Source: Notamacropus eugenii | Taxonomy: Eukaryota > Chordata > Mammalia > Diprotodontia > Macropodidae | Direction of reading: 5' to 3' | Length of the DNA: 64,000 nucleotides | Assembly (NCBI RefSeq): GCF_028372415.1 | Contig: NC_092878.1 | Location: 30,176,903 to 30,240,902, forward strand | In this document: positions 1 through 14,204 of the stretch, in pieces | How the letters are laid out: every line of letters begins with the position of its first letter | Position numbering within the stretch: position 1 is the first letter of the stretch | Made by a program: the position numbers and the translations under genes | The notes under the pieces: model-generated | What the model saw: only the letters and a program-made list of their open reading frames with translations | Databases searched by the model: none | Told to the model about the DNA's origin: nothing

Positions 1-700
1 CAGGAGAAAAAAAATTTAAGAATCATTGAACTATCTGAAGCCCATGGACAAAAATAAGAGCCTAGACATCTTACTTCAAGAACTCGTAAAAGAAAACTGC
101 TTATATCTCTTGGAACTTAGAGAGCAAAGCAGAAACGGAAAGAATCGACCAATCACGTCCAGAAAGAAACTCCCAAACTAAAATTCCCAGGAACATCATA
201 GCCAAAATCCAGAGCTTCTGGGTCAAAGAAAAAATGCTCCAAGTTGCCAAAAAGAAAGAATCTAAATATCAAAGAGCCACAGTTGGAAGCATACGTGATT
301 TAGCAGCCATCAGTATAAGGAATGGAGAACTTGGAATACAGTATTTCAGAAAGCCAAAGACTTAAGGTTAGAGCCAAAAATAACATCAGTAAAACGGAGT
401 ATCATACTCAGGACTAAAAATTGACTTTTAATGAAACAGAGGACTTTCAAGCATTCCTAATGAATGCTTGGTAGAAACTCTGAAGTTCAAACACAGGAGT
501 TAAGAGAAAAATAAAAAGGTAAACAAAAATGAACAATGAAAAAGGCCTAGACAAGTGTAATTGCTTACATGCAAACATGGGGAGATGATATGTCACCTGA
601 ATCCTATCATCACCAGGAGTCATATGAAATCTAATTAGGCAAAGCCTGGGAGTGGTTTTGCTGATGTCTTGGTGATCTTAAAAGAATGGAAAGAGGGGGG
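1..700 (+). repeat. LINE-1 remnant, ORF1 region (sense)
   Basis: Bases 1-475 resemble the ORF1 part of marsupial LINE-1: an RNA-binding segment with the pattern IPRNIIAKIQ followed by VKEKMLQVAKKKE can be read, broken by stops and indels. Bases 475-700 look like degraded LINE-1 sequence between ORF1 and ORF2. The element is truncated by the window edge and decayed. Confidence 0.6.
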
Positions 701-749
701 AAGTATGATATATTCAGGAGGGAGGGAAGGGAAAGGTTAGGGAAAACTA

Positions 750-2650
750 CTAACTTTTGGGGCACAGCTCCCAATTGCTTTCCAGAATGGCTAGACCAAG
801 TACAGCTCTACTGACATGATGCATTAATGTGCCTATTTTCCTATATATTTTCCAGCAGTTGCCATATTCCTTTTTTGTCACTTTTGCCAAACTGAGGAAC
901 ATGAAGTGGAACCTCAGAGCTGTTTTAATCTGTATTTCTCTAATTATTAGTGATATAGGCATTTTTTTCATTTGACTTCTGAGAGCTTGGATTTCTTCCT
1001 CTGAAAACTGCCTGTTTATAGCCTTTGACCACTTGACAACTGGGAGACTTATTCTTGTGAATCTGAAATATTTCCCTTTAATTTTTAGAACTATGTCCAT
1101 TATCAGAGAAAATTGCTGTAAATATTTTTCCATTTTTGCTTCTCTTTCAACTTTAGCTGCACTGGTTTTGTGCACAATCAAAACTGTCCTATGATCCTCT
1201 CTGTTCTTTGTTTGGGCATGAATTCTTCCCCTCTCCAAATATCTTACAGGTCATTTCTTCCTTGCTTTTAAAATCTATTTATGATGTTACCCCTTATGTC
1301 TAAGACACATACCCATTTGGCTAGTACCTTGGTATACGGTATGAGATGTTTAAACTATACACTAGTTTCTGCTAGACTGCTTTCCAGTTTTCCCAAGTTT
1401 TTGTCAAATAGCAAGTTCTTACCCTAACACCTGGGATCTTTGGGTTTATCAAATACTAAGCTACTGGGCTCATTTGCTTCTATATATTATATACCTAATA
1501 TGTTTTCCTGATCAGCCTATTTCATAACAAGTACCAAATAATTTTGATGACTGTTTTGTAGTATAGTTTAACATCTGGTACTGCAGGCCTGCTTCCTTCC
1601 CTCTTTTTATCACTATTTCCCTTGAGGTTTTTAGTCTTTTATTCTTTCAGATAAATTTTATTATTTTTCTTAGCTCTATAAAGTAATCCTTGGATAGTTT
1701 GATTTGAATGGCACCAAAGAAGTAAATTAATTTAGGCAGCAGTCATTTTTATTATGTTGGCTCAGCCTACTCATGAGCAATGAATATTCTCCAATTATTC
1801 AGATTTGTCTTAATGTTACAAGTGTTCTGTAGTTGTATTCATACAGTTCTTGTGATGACCTTAGCAGGTAGATTCTCAAGTATTTTACACATTCTGTAGT
1901 TATTTAAAAAGAATTTCTCTTTTTACCTCTTCCTCCTGAGTTATGTTGGTAATATGCAGAAATGCTAATGATTTCTGTGGGTTTATTTTATATCTTGTAA
2001 ATTTGCTGAAGTTGTTTGAATTAATTCTTCAGTTAACTCTCTCGAGCTTTCTATGTAAACCGTTACATCATATGCAAAAAGTGTAACTGTGTTTCTTCTG
2101 TCCATGCCTATTGCCTCAGTTTCTCTTTCATGTCTTACTGCTCTAGCTAGCATTTCCAACATTCTATCAAATTGTGGTCGTGATAATGGACATCCTTACT
2201 TTACCCTTAATCTGATTCAAAGACTTATAAGTTTATCATTACATATAATGCTGGCTTTGGTTATAGATAAATACTACTTATCAAATTAAGGAAAATACGT
2301 TTATTCCTGTGCTAGTTCCTAGTCTTTTTCAAACAGGAATGGGTGTTGTATCTTGTCAAACGCTTTTCTACATCTCATAAAATCATGATTTTTGCCATTA
2401 TGATTAACATGGTCAGTTAGGTTTATAGTTTTACTAATATCTAACAAACAATGCCTTCTTGCTATAAATCCAACGTGGTCATACTGACATGTCTGTGCTA
2501 TGTTGCTGAAGTCTACCTGTAAATATTTCATTGAAACATTTTGTATTGTTTTCATTAGACATATCAGTTTATAGTTTCCTTTTCTTTGTTTTAATGTTTT
2601 TTTAAACTTATCCAATGAGGAAATTTGTTTTGTTTGACTATACATATTTA
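750..2650 (-). repeat. LINE-1 fragment, ORF2 and 3' end (antisense)
   Basis: Bases 765-1260 match the marsupial LINE-1 3' region in antisense. Bases 1260-2650 match the reverse transcriptase part of ORF2 in antisense, including the stretch around 2170-2280. Open frames inside (162 aa at 750-1238, 108 aa at 2319-2645) are remnants. With the sense piece to its left it forms an inverted pair in the last TUBGCP4 introns. Confidence 0.7.
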
Positions 2651-2832
2651 TTACAAGAGTTTTGTTTTACTTTCTTTTTCATTGATGAGTGAAGGTGGGA
2701 CGGAGAGAAAGTAGATTTAGGTTAATTGAAAAAAAGCAAAATTTCATTTAAATAAATTCCACAGAAGAGGATGGCAGCTTACTCTCTAGCTGTCAGGACT
2801 GTCCCTGTCCAGCTCCATTCTGGCAGACTTAC

Positions 2833-2949
2833 CTTCACTAGAATACTCAGCTGGGCAGCCCCACGCTCATCTAGAGGGCCCAGATTCTGGCTGACCAGTG
2901 AGCAGAAACTGTGACAGAGATCTAGGATTTCATTCAGGCAGTGGAACAC
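2833..2949 (-). CDS. TUBGCP4: TUBGCP4 exon 16 (residues 578-616), acceptor AG lost
   Basis: It encodes [20 protein letters not shown] and [19 protein letters not shown], with donor GTAAGT. For the frame to continue from exon 15, the exon must begin at GTG (first base 2949). The two bases before it on the minus strand (2951 and 2950) read AA rather than AG, behind a good T-rich tract. The only nearby AG lies one base further in and would shift the frame. One G-to-A change of an ancestral TAG acceptor explains this. Confidence 0.9.
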
Positions 2950-5900
2950 TTATATTAAAAAAAAAAAATAGTAAAAGAAGGAAAATGGGCATGTTATGGG
3001 GAATGACAGCTTAGAGGATTCAGGGTCTTCTATTCCCAAGAACACGCCTACAATTCTAACCTTTCTTCTTGGGCTCCAGGCTTATGTCTCTGATTGCTGG
3101 ATATATTCATTTCAATTGGAATGTCCTATGGTACCTCAAATTCAGTATGTTTGAACAACTCATTATCTTTAGTTACTCAAAACTACTTTACCCTTTGGGA
3201 TTCCCAATTTCTAGTCATTATCTCCTGAACATGCCACAGAAAATCCATGAATGTCTTTATTCATTCTATATATCCCCTGTATGGCATGTACAAAATACAC
3301 TTCTTTTTTCCTCTTTTTATTTTTCCATTTCTCTAAGTCTTTCTTCAAGGCCTAACTTAAGACCCACTTCTTCCATGAAACCCTGACTGCCCTAATTTTT
3401 ACCAAGCACTCTAGCATTTACTGGCTGTGCCATTTATTTGGTGCTATAGTAACAATACAATTGTATGCATAATCTGTCTTCCCAATTACACTGTAATCTC
3501 CTTGAGAGGTTTGGATCCTGACTGTCTGATATACAGCCTTAATGGAGCAGGTGCTAAAGGACTACTTGTTGATGAAGTTCTAGTTCCATCATCCCCTCTC
3601 CAAAGTAGAACTGAACTCAAACCATCCAAGGCAGGCAGCTGATCCTAATGCAGGGGTGGGGAACCTGCAGCCTCCAGACCACATATGGCCCTCTAGGTCC
3701 TTGAGTGAATCCAAACCACACAGAACAAATCCCCTTAATAAAAGGGTTTGCTCTGTAAAACTTGGACTCAGTCAGGGCCACACTTGAGGACCTAGAGGGT
3801 CACATGTGGCCTGGAGGCCAGAGGTTCCCCACCCCCATCCTAATAGTTCACAGACATCTTTAGCAGAACAAGCATTTCACTCACTCTTACTTTTCATCAT
3901 TACCACACATACACGCTAATGTAAAGCAGTTTCTGTTTCCTTTGCCTTAGACTATTCTTCTGTTCCTTATCTATCTCAGAAACCTAAATACATATCATCT
4001 GTGCTGTCTCCTATTTATAAATATTGCGAAATACCAACAAAAATGGGGAATAAAGATCTGATTAATGGAAGCCTGTTGTCTTGTCAACTCAATCAGCATC
4101 TGAAGAAGGGGAAGATTTAGTGCTATAAAAACTTCAGAAAGCCAAACGAGCCCCACTTACAGGTTTCAGCAAGATGAATGACTGAGCCAGCAAGTTGCTC
4201 AGGAAGTGGTCATGAGCCAACTGGATGCTCTCAAAATCCCTTGTGGAGTTAATCTGATGGAGGAGCTGGGAGAATTGAGACTCCAGCACATCTACCTGAA
4301 GGAGAATTAGAAGTAATTAAAGTATTTTATGGGACACAATCACTCTAGGATAGAAAGGATAGTGAGGCATCTGAAAAATAAAACACAGAAAACTCCCCTG
4401 TGCTCTTGAATTGACCAAGAAAGCCCTTGTTATGTGGCATGACATTGGTAGGGAAAGCTGAAAACCTGGTTCAACCCAGCCTCCTGTCATTAAAGCAGAT
4501 GTTTTATGTTCATACTGACTGACTCAGTTACATTTTATTAAAATTTAAAGACTTATGGAACACTTCAAAAAGCCAAAACTGCAGTGATGCCAAAGACCTG
4601 AGATTTCATCCCGAGGATGCTTCCTTCAGTGAATTATATTGCCACCACTCTATACTTTAGCAGACAGTCTTTGTGAATTGCTGTGACCAAACCAATTCAT
4701 CAGCTGACAATCAACCATCTAATGTGAAGCCTTTCCTAACTTAGTGAGGCTGGTCATATGGTCAGGACTTGCACTTTACTGACAACTTGCAAAAAATCTC
4801 AGGGTCAGCTTCCTGTCACAACAAAACAGAGCAGGATTTTAGGGTGATGCCAATGTCATCCTATCCACAAGAACTTAATAAGTGCCTTAGTGGTGCTGCT
4901 CATATGAGATTGTTAGTGCTTCTGGGGCTTCTTATGCCTCATCAATACCATTCCACATAGCAATCCTAAAAACCACGGCCAATTTTTTTCTCTCATGAGC
5001 GTTCCCCCAGGGCAAGAATAAAACATCCCTGCAAGACCTTTCTCCTGCCCTTTCTTCATCTCCCATGTACCATTCAACTTTCAGCACAGACCTGGAGATA
5101 ATACTGAAGATTATCCACCAAGAAGGCCATGTGGTTCCGTAGGCGCCATTTAATGGCATCGCTCTGGTTAGACTTGAGATGCTTGCGCTGCATTTGGAGA
5201 GCCCAGCAGTGCTGCAGTTCTGCCTGCACTCGTCGTACGCTGAGCAAGTACTTGAAGACAACATTGTACCTGGGTCCAAAACAACCACCGTGAAGCTAGA
5301 CTCTTCCATTCCCAGCTACCTCCCCTTTCCCCTCAGTCAAGTCCCAGATTCCTCCTCTTCCTCCCTTTTTCTTTCCCATTTTCAAAAAGAAAGGATTTGA
5401 AGCTAGCCAGAGAAGGGCCCTCTCTACTGGAGGCAAAGTCCTTGTTCCTTTCTCCTGAGGCTCAGCCCAATGCATGTTTCTGTCCCAGGACTTTCCATTT
5501 CACTCATGGGAGGCCCAGCATTCCAAACAGCCTCTGCTCCTTCTACCTTTACTTTGCAAGTCATGCCAAACAACACCTGCCTTACAAAGTTCACTGAACT
5601 ATACAGAGGTCATGAGAAACAACAGGTGACCAGCCTTTGGGGAATGTAAACCCCTCAAAGGCAGGCATGTTTTTTCCACAATCTCTTAGGGCTCAGGATT
5701 GTGCCATGTGCATGATGAACTCTTAATGTTATGTAATGGTTAGCTGTCTGAGAGTGATACAACGTTCTTTGAAAAGGAATGAGTTTCCTATCTCCAAAAA
5801 TATCCAAATGGTGGTTGAATTACTCTTTCAGAGAAAGAACTCCTGCCCTGGGAGTGAGGCTGTACTACATAACTTGTATGGTCCCTTCCAATTCTAGAGT

Positions 5901-8900
5901 CTGTGATTCTAAACTTTTTATTCCTCCCTAGGTCGTGACAGCTGCTGACATGGGAGAAATGTCAGAGGACACATACTGAAGACAAGCACTTGGAAGAAGA
6001 GTTGATTCCTAGGGGAACTGGAACTATGTGACCTCTCATCTTGGCATGAGTTTACACAGAAAAATAAGAAACCTAATTTCCTTCAATTCTAAAATAATCC
6101 CTGTTGAAACCTGCCTTCTTCAAAGGGCTCAAGGACACATCCAGCATCAAGCTTATTATGCCGATCACTGCCACCTCAAATTAATTTCAAAAACAGAAGC
6201 AACATGGCATATGAGGAAGACCTAGGAGTTTGGAGGTCATTGAATCCAACCCCCTCATTCAACAGATGAGGACACTAAGGCCTGGGGGTTTTACATGACT
6301 TGCCCATCAACACAGAGGTAGCCAATGGCACAGCCAGGATTCACAGTCAGGTTTAGTGATTCCAAGGTGAATGCTATTTCTACTAAACCATACTACTTCC
6401 CCAAGGGCTCTTTTACCAGAAGTTCTCTAAACAGTTTTAGGTCAGCATCTGCAGGTTAAATAGACTGGGGTGGAGATGGATGGATTCTTGAAGTTGTATC
6501 TCCTGGGCCTGCAGATTACTAACAACTGGTCAGAGGGCCTCTATCTTCCCTGCCATAGTTAGTGTTTGCTAGCAAAAAGCTCACAGAGGTCTTGTAAACC
6601 TACTTCTCCAGGACAGCAGGAGTGAAGAGAATGTGCAGAGGCCACTGCACTTTGTAGGAAAGACCGAGGGCTGCCCAGCCTGACGCAGGGGCTTCTCGGG
6701 GAGAGGTGTCCCGAGAAGGTGCTTCTCGTGCTTGAGTAACATCTAAGGCAAAAAGAAAAAAAAGAAAAAGAAAATGAAGAAACTTCAGTCTAATTAAGAC
6801 AGACAACTTGTTTTGTTGAAAGAAGAATGCACATGAATAACATGAGAGAAAAAACCAGGGGGATGTCTAAGACACAAGGAGGAAAACATAGTGGGCAGAG
6901 GGCAAGGAAACAATGTGTAGGCAGGTTTTTTGGTAGATCTTAGAGATTATTTTGTTGTCTTTAGAGACAGAGGCAGCTGGAATAAGACAAGAACTGACGC
7001 ATGGCATAATGAAAAAACCCTTGGCTGCTAATGAAGTGGTCTGGATTCCAATCCTGGCTGTGCCACTCATGAGTCTCGGTAAGTCGCGTAACCACCCTGT
7101 ATCCCTGTTTCTTAATCTTTAAAATGAAGAGGCTGAACTAGAAGATTTCTTAGGACCCCCTGAGTGCTAAAGGTAGATAACTCTAAGATGAAAACCATAT
7201 AAGCGTCTTCAGAGAAGGAAGCAGCATCAGGAAAAAAGGGAGGAACAATGATATGCGAAGGAGAGAGAAAGGGAATTAATACCCTTATGTTCCTTTCCAT
7301 GGTACTCAATTGTCAGGTGAAGCAGAGGGAGGAGGTTGTCATCATCTAACAGCACCTTGTGGGCAGACTGCTGGAAGGCCACATTAACATCTGGCAGAGA
7401 GAAAGAACAAGGAGCAAATAATAGCACCTGGCTATATGATGAAGCCTGGAAGAAATGTTCTCCCATCCAACCCTGCCTGACCGTCAGGAACAAACACTAT
7501 TTGACTTTGGGGTCCAGACCACACCATTTCATACAGATATCATTCGTTATGTGGCTGCTTGTCCCAGGAGATGACTGCAGTGTGATGGAAGCTATCCAGG
7601 CCCACTGAAATGGCTTCCCTAGGCAGCAACAGAAGGTAAGGAGGCTGCCCCTCAAGCCCTCAATGAAGAAGCTGAGAGTTGGGCTCTTCTCTCAAGGAAA
7701 GTAACTTAGTCATTCACTCTTCTGTTGAGTACTTACCATGCTCAGTTACTGCAGTGGGCGGTGTCTTTAACATATGCTGGGCTGTGTCAATGAAGGCCTG
7801 GAACAGTTCTCCTCATCCCAGCAGGTAAAAGTCTTTAATGATCTTTGAAAAAGAATGTCAGTATACAAGTCAACAATCACACAAGTCTTAGGAATTCTTC
7901 GCTATCCAAGGAATTGAATTCAATCCAATTAAAGCATTCACAAAGCTCCTATTATGTATAAGGCACTGTCCAAGGAGATAGGAACACACAGAAGAAAATT
8001 AAATTACCCCTACTGTTGAGTGGCTTATAGTCTACTTGGGAGATGGAATATTTACCTAAATAAGTAAAACTAAAGATAAATTAGAGCAGAAAGCACTAAA
8101 AACTGGGGAGATAAGCAAAGGCTTCCCTGAGGAAGTGGAACCCAAGTTAAGCCTTGAAGGAAGAAGACGAGGACTTTTGCAAAGCAGAGATGACAAAGGA
8201 ATGCATTCCAGACATGGGAGGGGATGGCTCATGTGAGAAGAAAGAGGCTGGAGACGAAGCATTTGGGAACAGTTAGTTATCATAATGGTCAGAACACAGA
8301 GCTCATGAAAGGGAATAGTATGAAGTAACACTGGCAAAGTAGGTTCCCAGACTGTAGAAAGGCTTTTAAACTAGAAACAGTGCAGAGCTGTCTCCTTAAT
8401 TAGGACCCAACTAACACATGGATTTGGAGGCAGCGTGGTACAGTGGATAAAGAGCCAACCTCAGAGTCAAGAAGACCTGGGTCCAAGTCCCTTTTGGGAT
8501 AGATCTTAGTTGTATGACCCTGGGCAAATCACTCAACCTCCACATAAATTCTCTAAAACAAGGAGTTGCAGAGAAGGTACTGATATACACTGATAGAATG
8601 TTTTTCCTTGGGAATTCCCCATACCAATGAACACAGTGTCATTTCCTTCCTGTCCCCAACAGATGGATGTGAGATTCTGCCCCTCTAAACAGGCATATCA
8701 AGAAGAGAAATTTTAGTGGTGCTGTTAAGCCAGGAAGATTACAGTATATTTGATATCTTTACTTGGTGGCAACACAAATGATAAAATTACAAGAAAACTT
8801 ATGTCTATCTCTTTGTCCTACAGTATGGTATATCTCTACAATCATGCTTGTATTTACAGAAGCAAATCCTGGAAGGAATTATTCCTTCAGATGACACCCA

Positions 8901-11900
8901 GCAATGGGCTGCTCATTTTGGGGAAGAGTATACAAGGTCATCCTAAGAATCCAGGGGTAGGTTTTTTTCCCCAAATCAATAGAGTTAGGGAAGGCAAAGG
9001 TCATTTCCTGTTAGTTACATTTTAACAATAAAGAAAAATAAATGAAACTATTACCTTTAGTTGGCCTAATAAATCTGACTCCTCCACCATAAGTTTCCAT
9101 AGATGCTGAGGAAACAAGAACATCAGTGAAATCCCATTTTGAGAACACCATTACAAAGGAGGATTCTTTATTTAAAAAGCTGCTCTATATTCCACTGAAT
9201 GACTCAGGAAAGAATACTACTCATATGATCATGACAATAAACTGTCTACAAAAAACCCTTCTGAAAACCTGCTACTAGACCCTGTACAGACGGCAGCAGC
9301 AAGAAAGCTTAGCCCTTCGTCCTTTTGTTCTTTAGTGGAAAACCCAATCTGGTCCCAAGCTCCCGTGGAGCAGAAATACACACACAAAGTGAAACAAAGA
9401 TCTCATCTATGCCTTCAACTAAAGAAAACGTTGTGACGCAAGATGCTGAGTGGATTGTGTCTCTGTCACCGTCAGGCAGCTAGCAAGTTATTCCATGTCC
9501 CATAAGAGACTGAGCTCAGTAAGAGGGAAGGACACTTACTATGGCAGCATTCCTAAAACCCAAAGACGGAGAAAGCGTCTGGCCTGAGGAATCATTTCTT
9601 CACCCTGGTCTCTAGTGCCAGCTAGAAGAAGCAGCTGCTGTGCTCCACTCTCTATCTTTCCAGGTCAATCCACCCCCTCAGAAAACATATGCTGGATCAG
9701 ACACTTAAAAGGCAAACCTCAGCAACAGTGCTGCGTATCCGGTCCACCACCAGCTCAAAATCCACAAGGCTGAAAAGAGGCTGCTGCTTGAGGCGATGCA
9801 GCTCGGCAGCAAAGGTGTCTTCTTGATTCTTTAAAATAGATCCTGTGTATCATGGACAGTAGGAGGAGAGACCCTCAGAGCTATGCTATCAACAACGCTC
9901 TGATTCTTTCATTTGTTACTATAGACAATCTAACTAACCAGGGTCTAGTAAATACAGGGCAATAATTTTTGCTCTTAACCACTGGGTGCCACTTCCCTTG
10001 CTTTGAAGATTTCTGACAAGAAGCATCATGGTGCCCTCTTACAAGATTTATTTCAAAATATGATGTACTACACTGACCACTGCCTTGGCTCATGAGGCAA
10101 TGGGCAATAAAAGCTGCTCTTGACCAGCTCTTGGGGATGAGATGTTAAGACAGGACTTCCTACCTTTTCTGGTCAGATTCACATTCTGATTCTCAAACAT
10201 CTGTACAGACTCTCCTACAAACAGGATTTTTTCAGCGACTCTCACTGGAATATAGGAAGGAAGTATTTCCACCCGAAGGGAAAACTGCTTCAGGGATGGG
10301 GCCAGCATGTTCTCTTCCTCAATCAGGCGCTGGGTGAGGAGATACAGAGTGACAAAGGAAACAAGAAAGTATGCAGTAACTCTATCTATCTCCATCCTTT
10401 ATATTCCATAGTTAATATATTGGGCAATAGGGACTTTAAACCCAGGGATGTACAACTCCCACCTGCCAGGCATGTACTGTGCTTGCAAGGAGGTAGTCTA
10501 GCCTGGTGGCTAGCAGGCAGGAGAGGCACAACACATGAACGTTCTAGTTCTAGCATTGCCATTAACTAGTTACAGGACTCTAGCTAAATCATTCAACTGC
10601 TCTGAGCCTTAGTTCCTTCCTCTGTAAAATGAGTAGGTTGGACTAGACCTGTGAAGTCCTAAAAAAAAAATCCTATTATGCTCAGTTCCAAGAATTTATG
10701 ATTCTTATGTAATACACTGGCATCTATATAGGTTTTTGTGAATCCTAATTAAGACCTTGAGCTGCATCAAAAAGCTGCCAGAGAGACACAACTTAAGGAG
10801 CTGTCCACTTCCTAAGTATGGTATTAGTATGGTATGAAGAAGGCCTCACAACTGCCCAGCCTAATGGATTATCATAGACTCACGGGTCTGGAACTGGATC
10901 AAGTCCAATCTCATTTTAGAGACGAGGAAAATAGGCCCCAGGGAGGTTAAGTCTGGACCTAGACAAACAAGCAAAGGAGGTGGGGGTTGTACTCTTCAGC
11001 GCTCTTTCCCATGCATCCTGCAAACCTCATTCAGACAAAGGCAAATATCAGGAGGGACAGGCTGAAGGAAGTGGCGCAGATGGCACCGAGGTGGCAGGCT
11101 CAGTGCAAGCTCATGTGAGAGGGCGAAGGGGTCACTATCTGGTGGAATGTACTGCCTTTCCCTTCAAATCCTCACCAGGTCCTGAAGTTCTCGTAACTGC
11201 TTCCCTGTCAGGCCTCCAATGCCCAGGTCTTCCTCCTCCTCCTCCAGTTGAGTAGAGACAAGGCCAGAAGATGGGCCCTGTTTAATAAAGAACTCTTCGT
11301 GTTGGTCCAAGAGGAGGCCATGTAGCATCCAGGCAGAAAGCTGCTTGTACATGACCCCATGGCACACTGCCAAGATCCTGAGTGGAGAAAGGGAGAGAAA
11401 AACCAATGCCATAAAAGCCCTTGCTGGGCACAAACACCCAGGCCATTCTGGGACGTCACTAGAGGGTACTGGCCAAGATCTGAGTAAGAATTTGGTGAGT
11501 CAGAAGGGAAACTGTCCATTACACTAAAAATAATCATTCCATTTTTATTCCTATCTTTTTGGAATTAGTCATTAAATTTCTTATAATTAAAGTTCCCATA
11601 TTAAGTTTAAAATGTCCTTCAGCTATTTTGACAGTTTCTTTTCCATATTGTTTATTCTCACCCTGCGTAAGAGTTTCAGAGCTGAAAATTCCTGCTAAAA
11701 CACAATGAGATGAGCTCAGAGAAGTCTGTTTCTCTGCCAGCAAAAGCAGTTTGCTCCTTTTCTCTTGTTTCACCAAAAAGGAAGGGAATGGATGTGGTAA
11801 GGGAGGATGACTCAATTAGAAATGGAGCATTACAAAAATACATGAAAAGAGAAGATCAAGCACCCTCTCCAGAACTAGCTCAAGTATTTCCAAGATGTTC

Positions 11901-14161
11901 TTGTGCAGTAACCAAATATTAGAATTAGAAGGAAACTTGGAGATCAGAGTCCAGTCTTTCCACCCAGGACAGAAGCTTAACTTCAAGTTTTAAAGAAGGT
12001 AAGATAAAATGGGCAATATGAGCTGGTTCCCTACCACCGCCAGCATCAAACAGAAAATTCTCTGCTTAGCCCCCTTCTTACCTTTCCGGTCTTCTTATCC
12101 TCTACTTCTCTCCATATACTTTACGATCCAGCAGCTCCTGCCTTCTCCTAACTCCATGCTTTGTTACAGGCTGTCCCACTGCCTGGGAGGTTTTTCCTTC
12201 TACTCTCCACATGTTGGCTCCCTTGGCTTACTTCAGGACTCAGCTCAAATCCCACCATCTACTGGAGGCCTTTCCTGGTCCCTCCCCAATACCAGTGGCT
12301 GATCTGAAATTACTTTTCAACTACTCCATATAAACAATATCTTATATGTAAATAGTTTAAAAGTTGTTTCTCCCATTAGGAAAATAAGATACTTGAGAGG
12401 AGGGACAGTATTTTTACCTTTCTTTGTATTTTCAGGCTTAGCAAAGAGCCTGGCAAATAGTAAACATTTAATAAAATGCCTGTTGACTTACTGACTGAAA
12501 ATAGCAATTACTTTAAAAGATATACTCAAATATAGCCAAGCAAAACCCAGCATATATAATGGTAACACCCTAAGGATGATGGGATCTGACAATCAGAGGG
12601 ACCTTAAAGTCATCCACACTAATTCATTCTCTTTTATGTAGTACCATCCTGGATTCTTTATTGGCTGTCATCCTGGCCTCTCCTACTTTGATCATATAGA
12701 CCTATCTGCTCAGTGTTAGCTTTTCAGTCCCATCTATTACTAACTATTTTGGAGAAGTTTTAGATCATATGCAAATAAAATGGTCTTGATGAACTGTGTC
12801 AATCTTATTTAAGTTTTTGTGACTTACTTTTCTAGCGCACTGCGTACAGGAGGCAGTCCCCCACAGCTGTATTTGTATACTGTTTCCAAGATCTGACACC
12901 CATGAATCTGTGGAAAAGATAAACTTCTAAAAATTATACAGTGCCTGCTGCACAGTTTAAATTGTACATTCAGTTGTGATTGGTCCAGGAGGGACCTACT
13001 GAATCAATTCCAGTGGCACTTCCATAACTTTGTCCTTTCCTACCTCTTACACATCAACAGTGACTCCCTCATCTCACTCCCCCAATACACACACAAACAC
13101 ACACGCACACACTGATCCAGTGACAGTGGCCTCATTGCTGACATTCTGTCACTGGACTTCAGGCATTTTCCCCAGCTATCACTCATGCCTGGAAATCTTT
13201 CCTCCTCACCTCTGCCTCCTAGTTTTCCTGGATCCTTCAAGTCTCAGCTACAGTCCCCCCTTCTGCAAGAAGCCTTCCTGGATCCCCATATTTGCAGGTG
13301 CTACTAGCTACATATTCCATTGGGTTTCCTAAAAGTGACTGAATGGGTCAGTCAATCTACTCCTGAGCCAGATCTACTTGGGGATATGCCTATTAGCTTG
13401 TTCTGGAAGAAGAAAGTAGAACTTCTCCACAAAGATACTGCATAAGAATGTTTAAATGTTTAGATTACAGGTTCTAGATTCATCAGCCAAGAATGAATAT
13501 GTTAATTCAGAAGTAAAAACTACCGGCCCCCCCATCAGCTTCTTTAAGGAGAGAGTTTTTATCTTTGCTTCTGTAGTCAGAAAGGATAACATGGATGTAG
13601 CACATTTCCAATTGTGCAGAGTGAAGTCTAGTAAAATGTGCAAATCTTTTCTATTTCTGCTGAACTTCAGCCCACAGCATCCCTAGGCCCATCGTGGAAA
13701 AGAAGGTGAGTGAACCACCAGCTCTTCTTGGATTTTTCACTCTCCTTTCCCAATTGAAATGAGACAGAGAAGGCTAACATGGGAAAGGAGAGAAAATTTT
13801 CATCTGGCTCGTAACTCCATTCATGGTGGTACTTTTCTTCTCATTTTGGGGGGACAGGGGAGTGTAAAGAAGCTGCAGGGGTAGAGAGGTCCATGAAGAA
13901 GCCCACACAAGGCTTCCAGGAATGGAGGGGATGCACTTAAACAACTCACTGTGCATACAGCTGGATATGTGTCTACACAACACAAAATGAAGTAGAGGGC
14001 TGGCAACTGTTTGGTCCAATTCATCAAAGAAAGAAGCCAAATTAGATACTTTTGCCTCTGTGCTATGGTTACCTCTATGTGGGACTGAGTCCTACCCTTC
14101 ATTCAATTCTTTGGCCTAAATTATCTGGTTGGGCTTTTTAGCTGAAGAAGTGGCACTTATT

Positions 14162-14204
<43 letters not shown>

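Noticed and set aside
750..1238. 162-aa minus-strand open frame
   Set aside because: It lies in antisense LINE-1 sequence.
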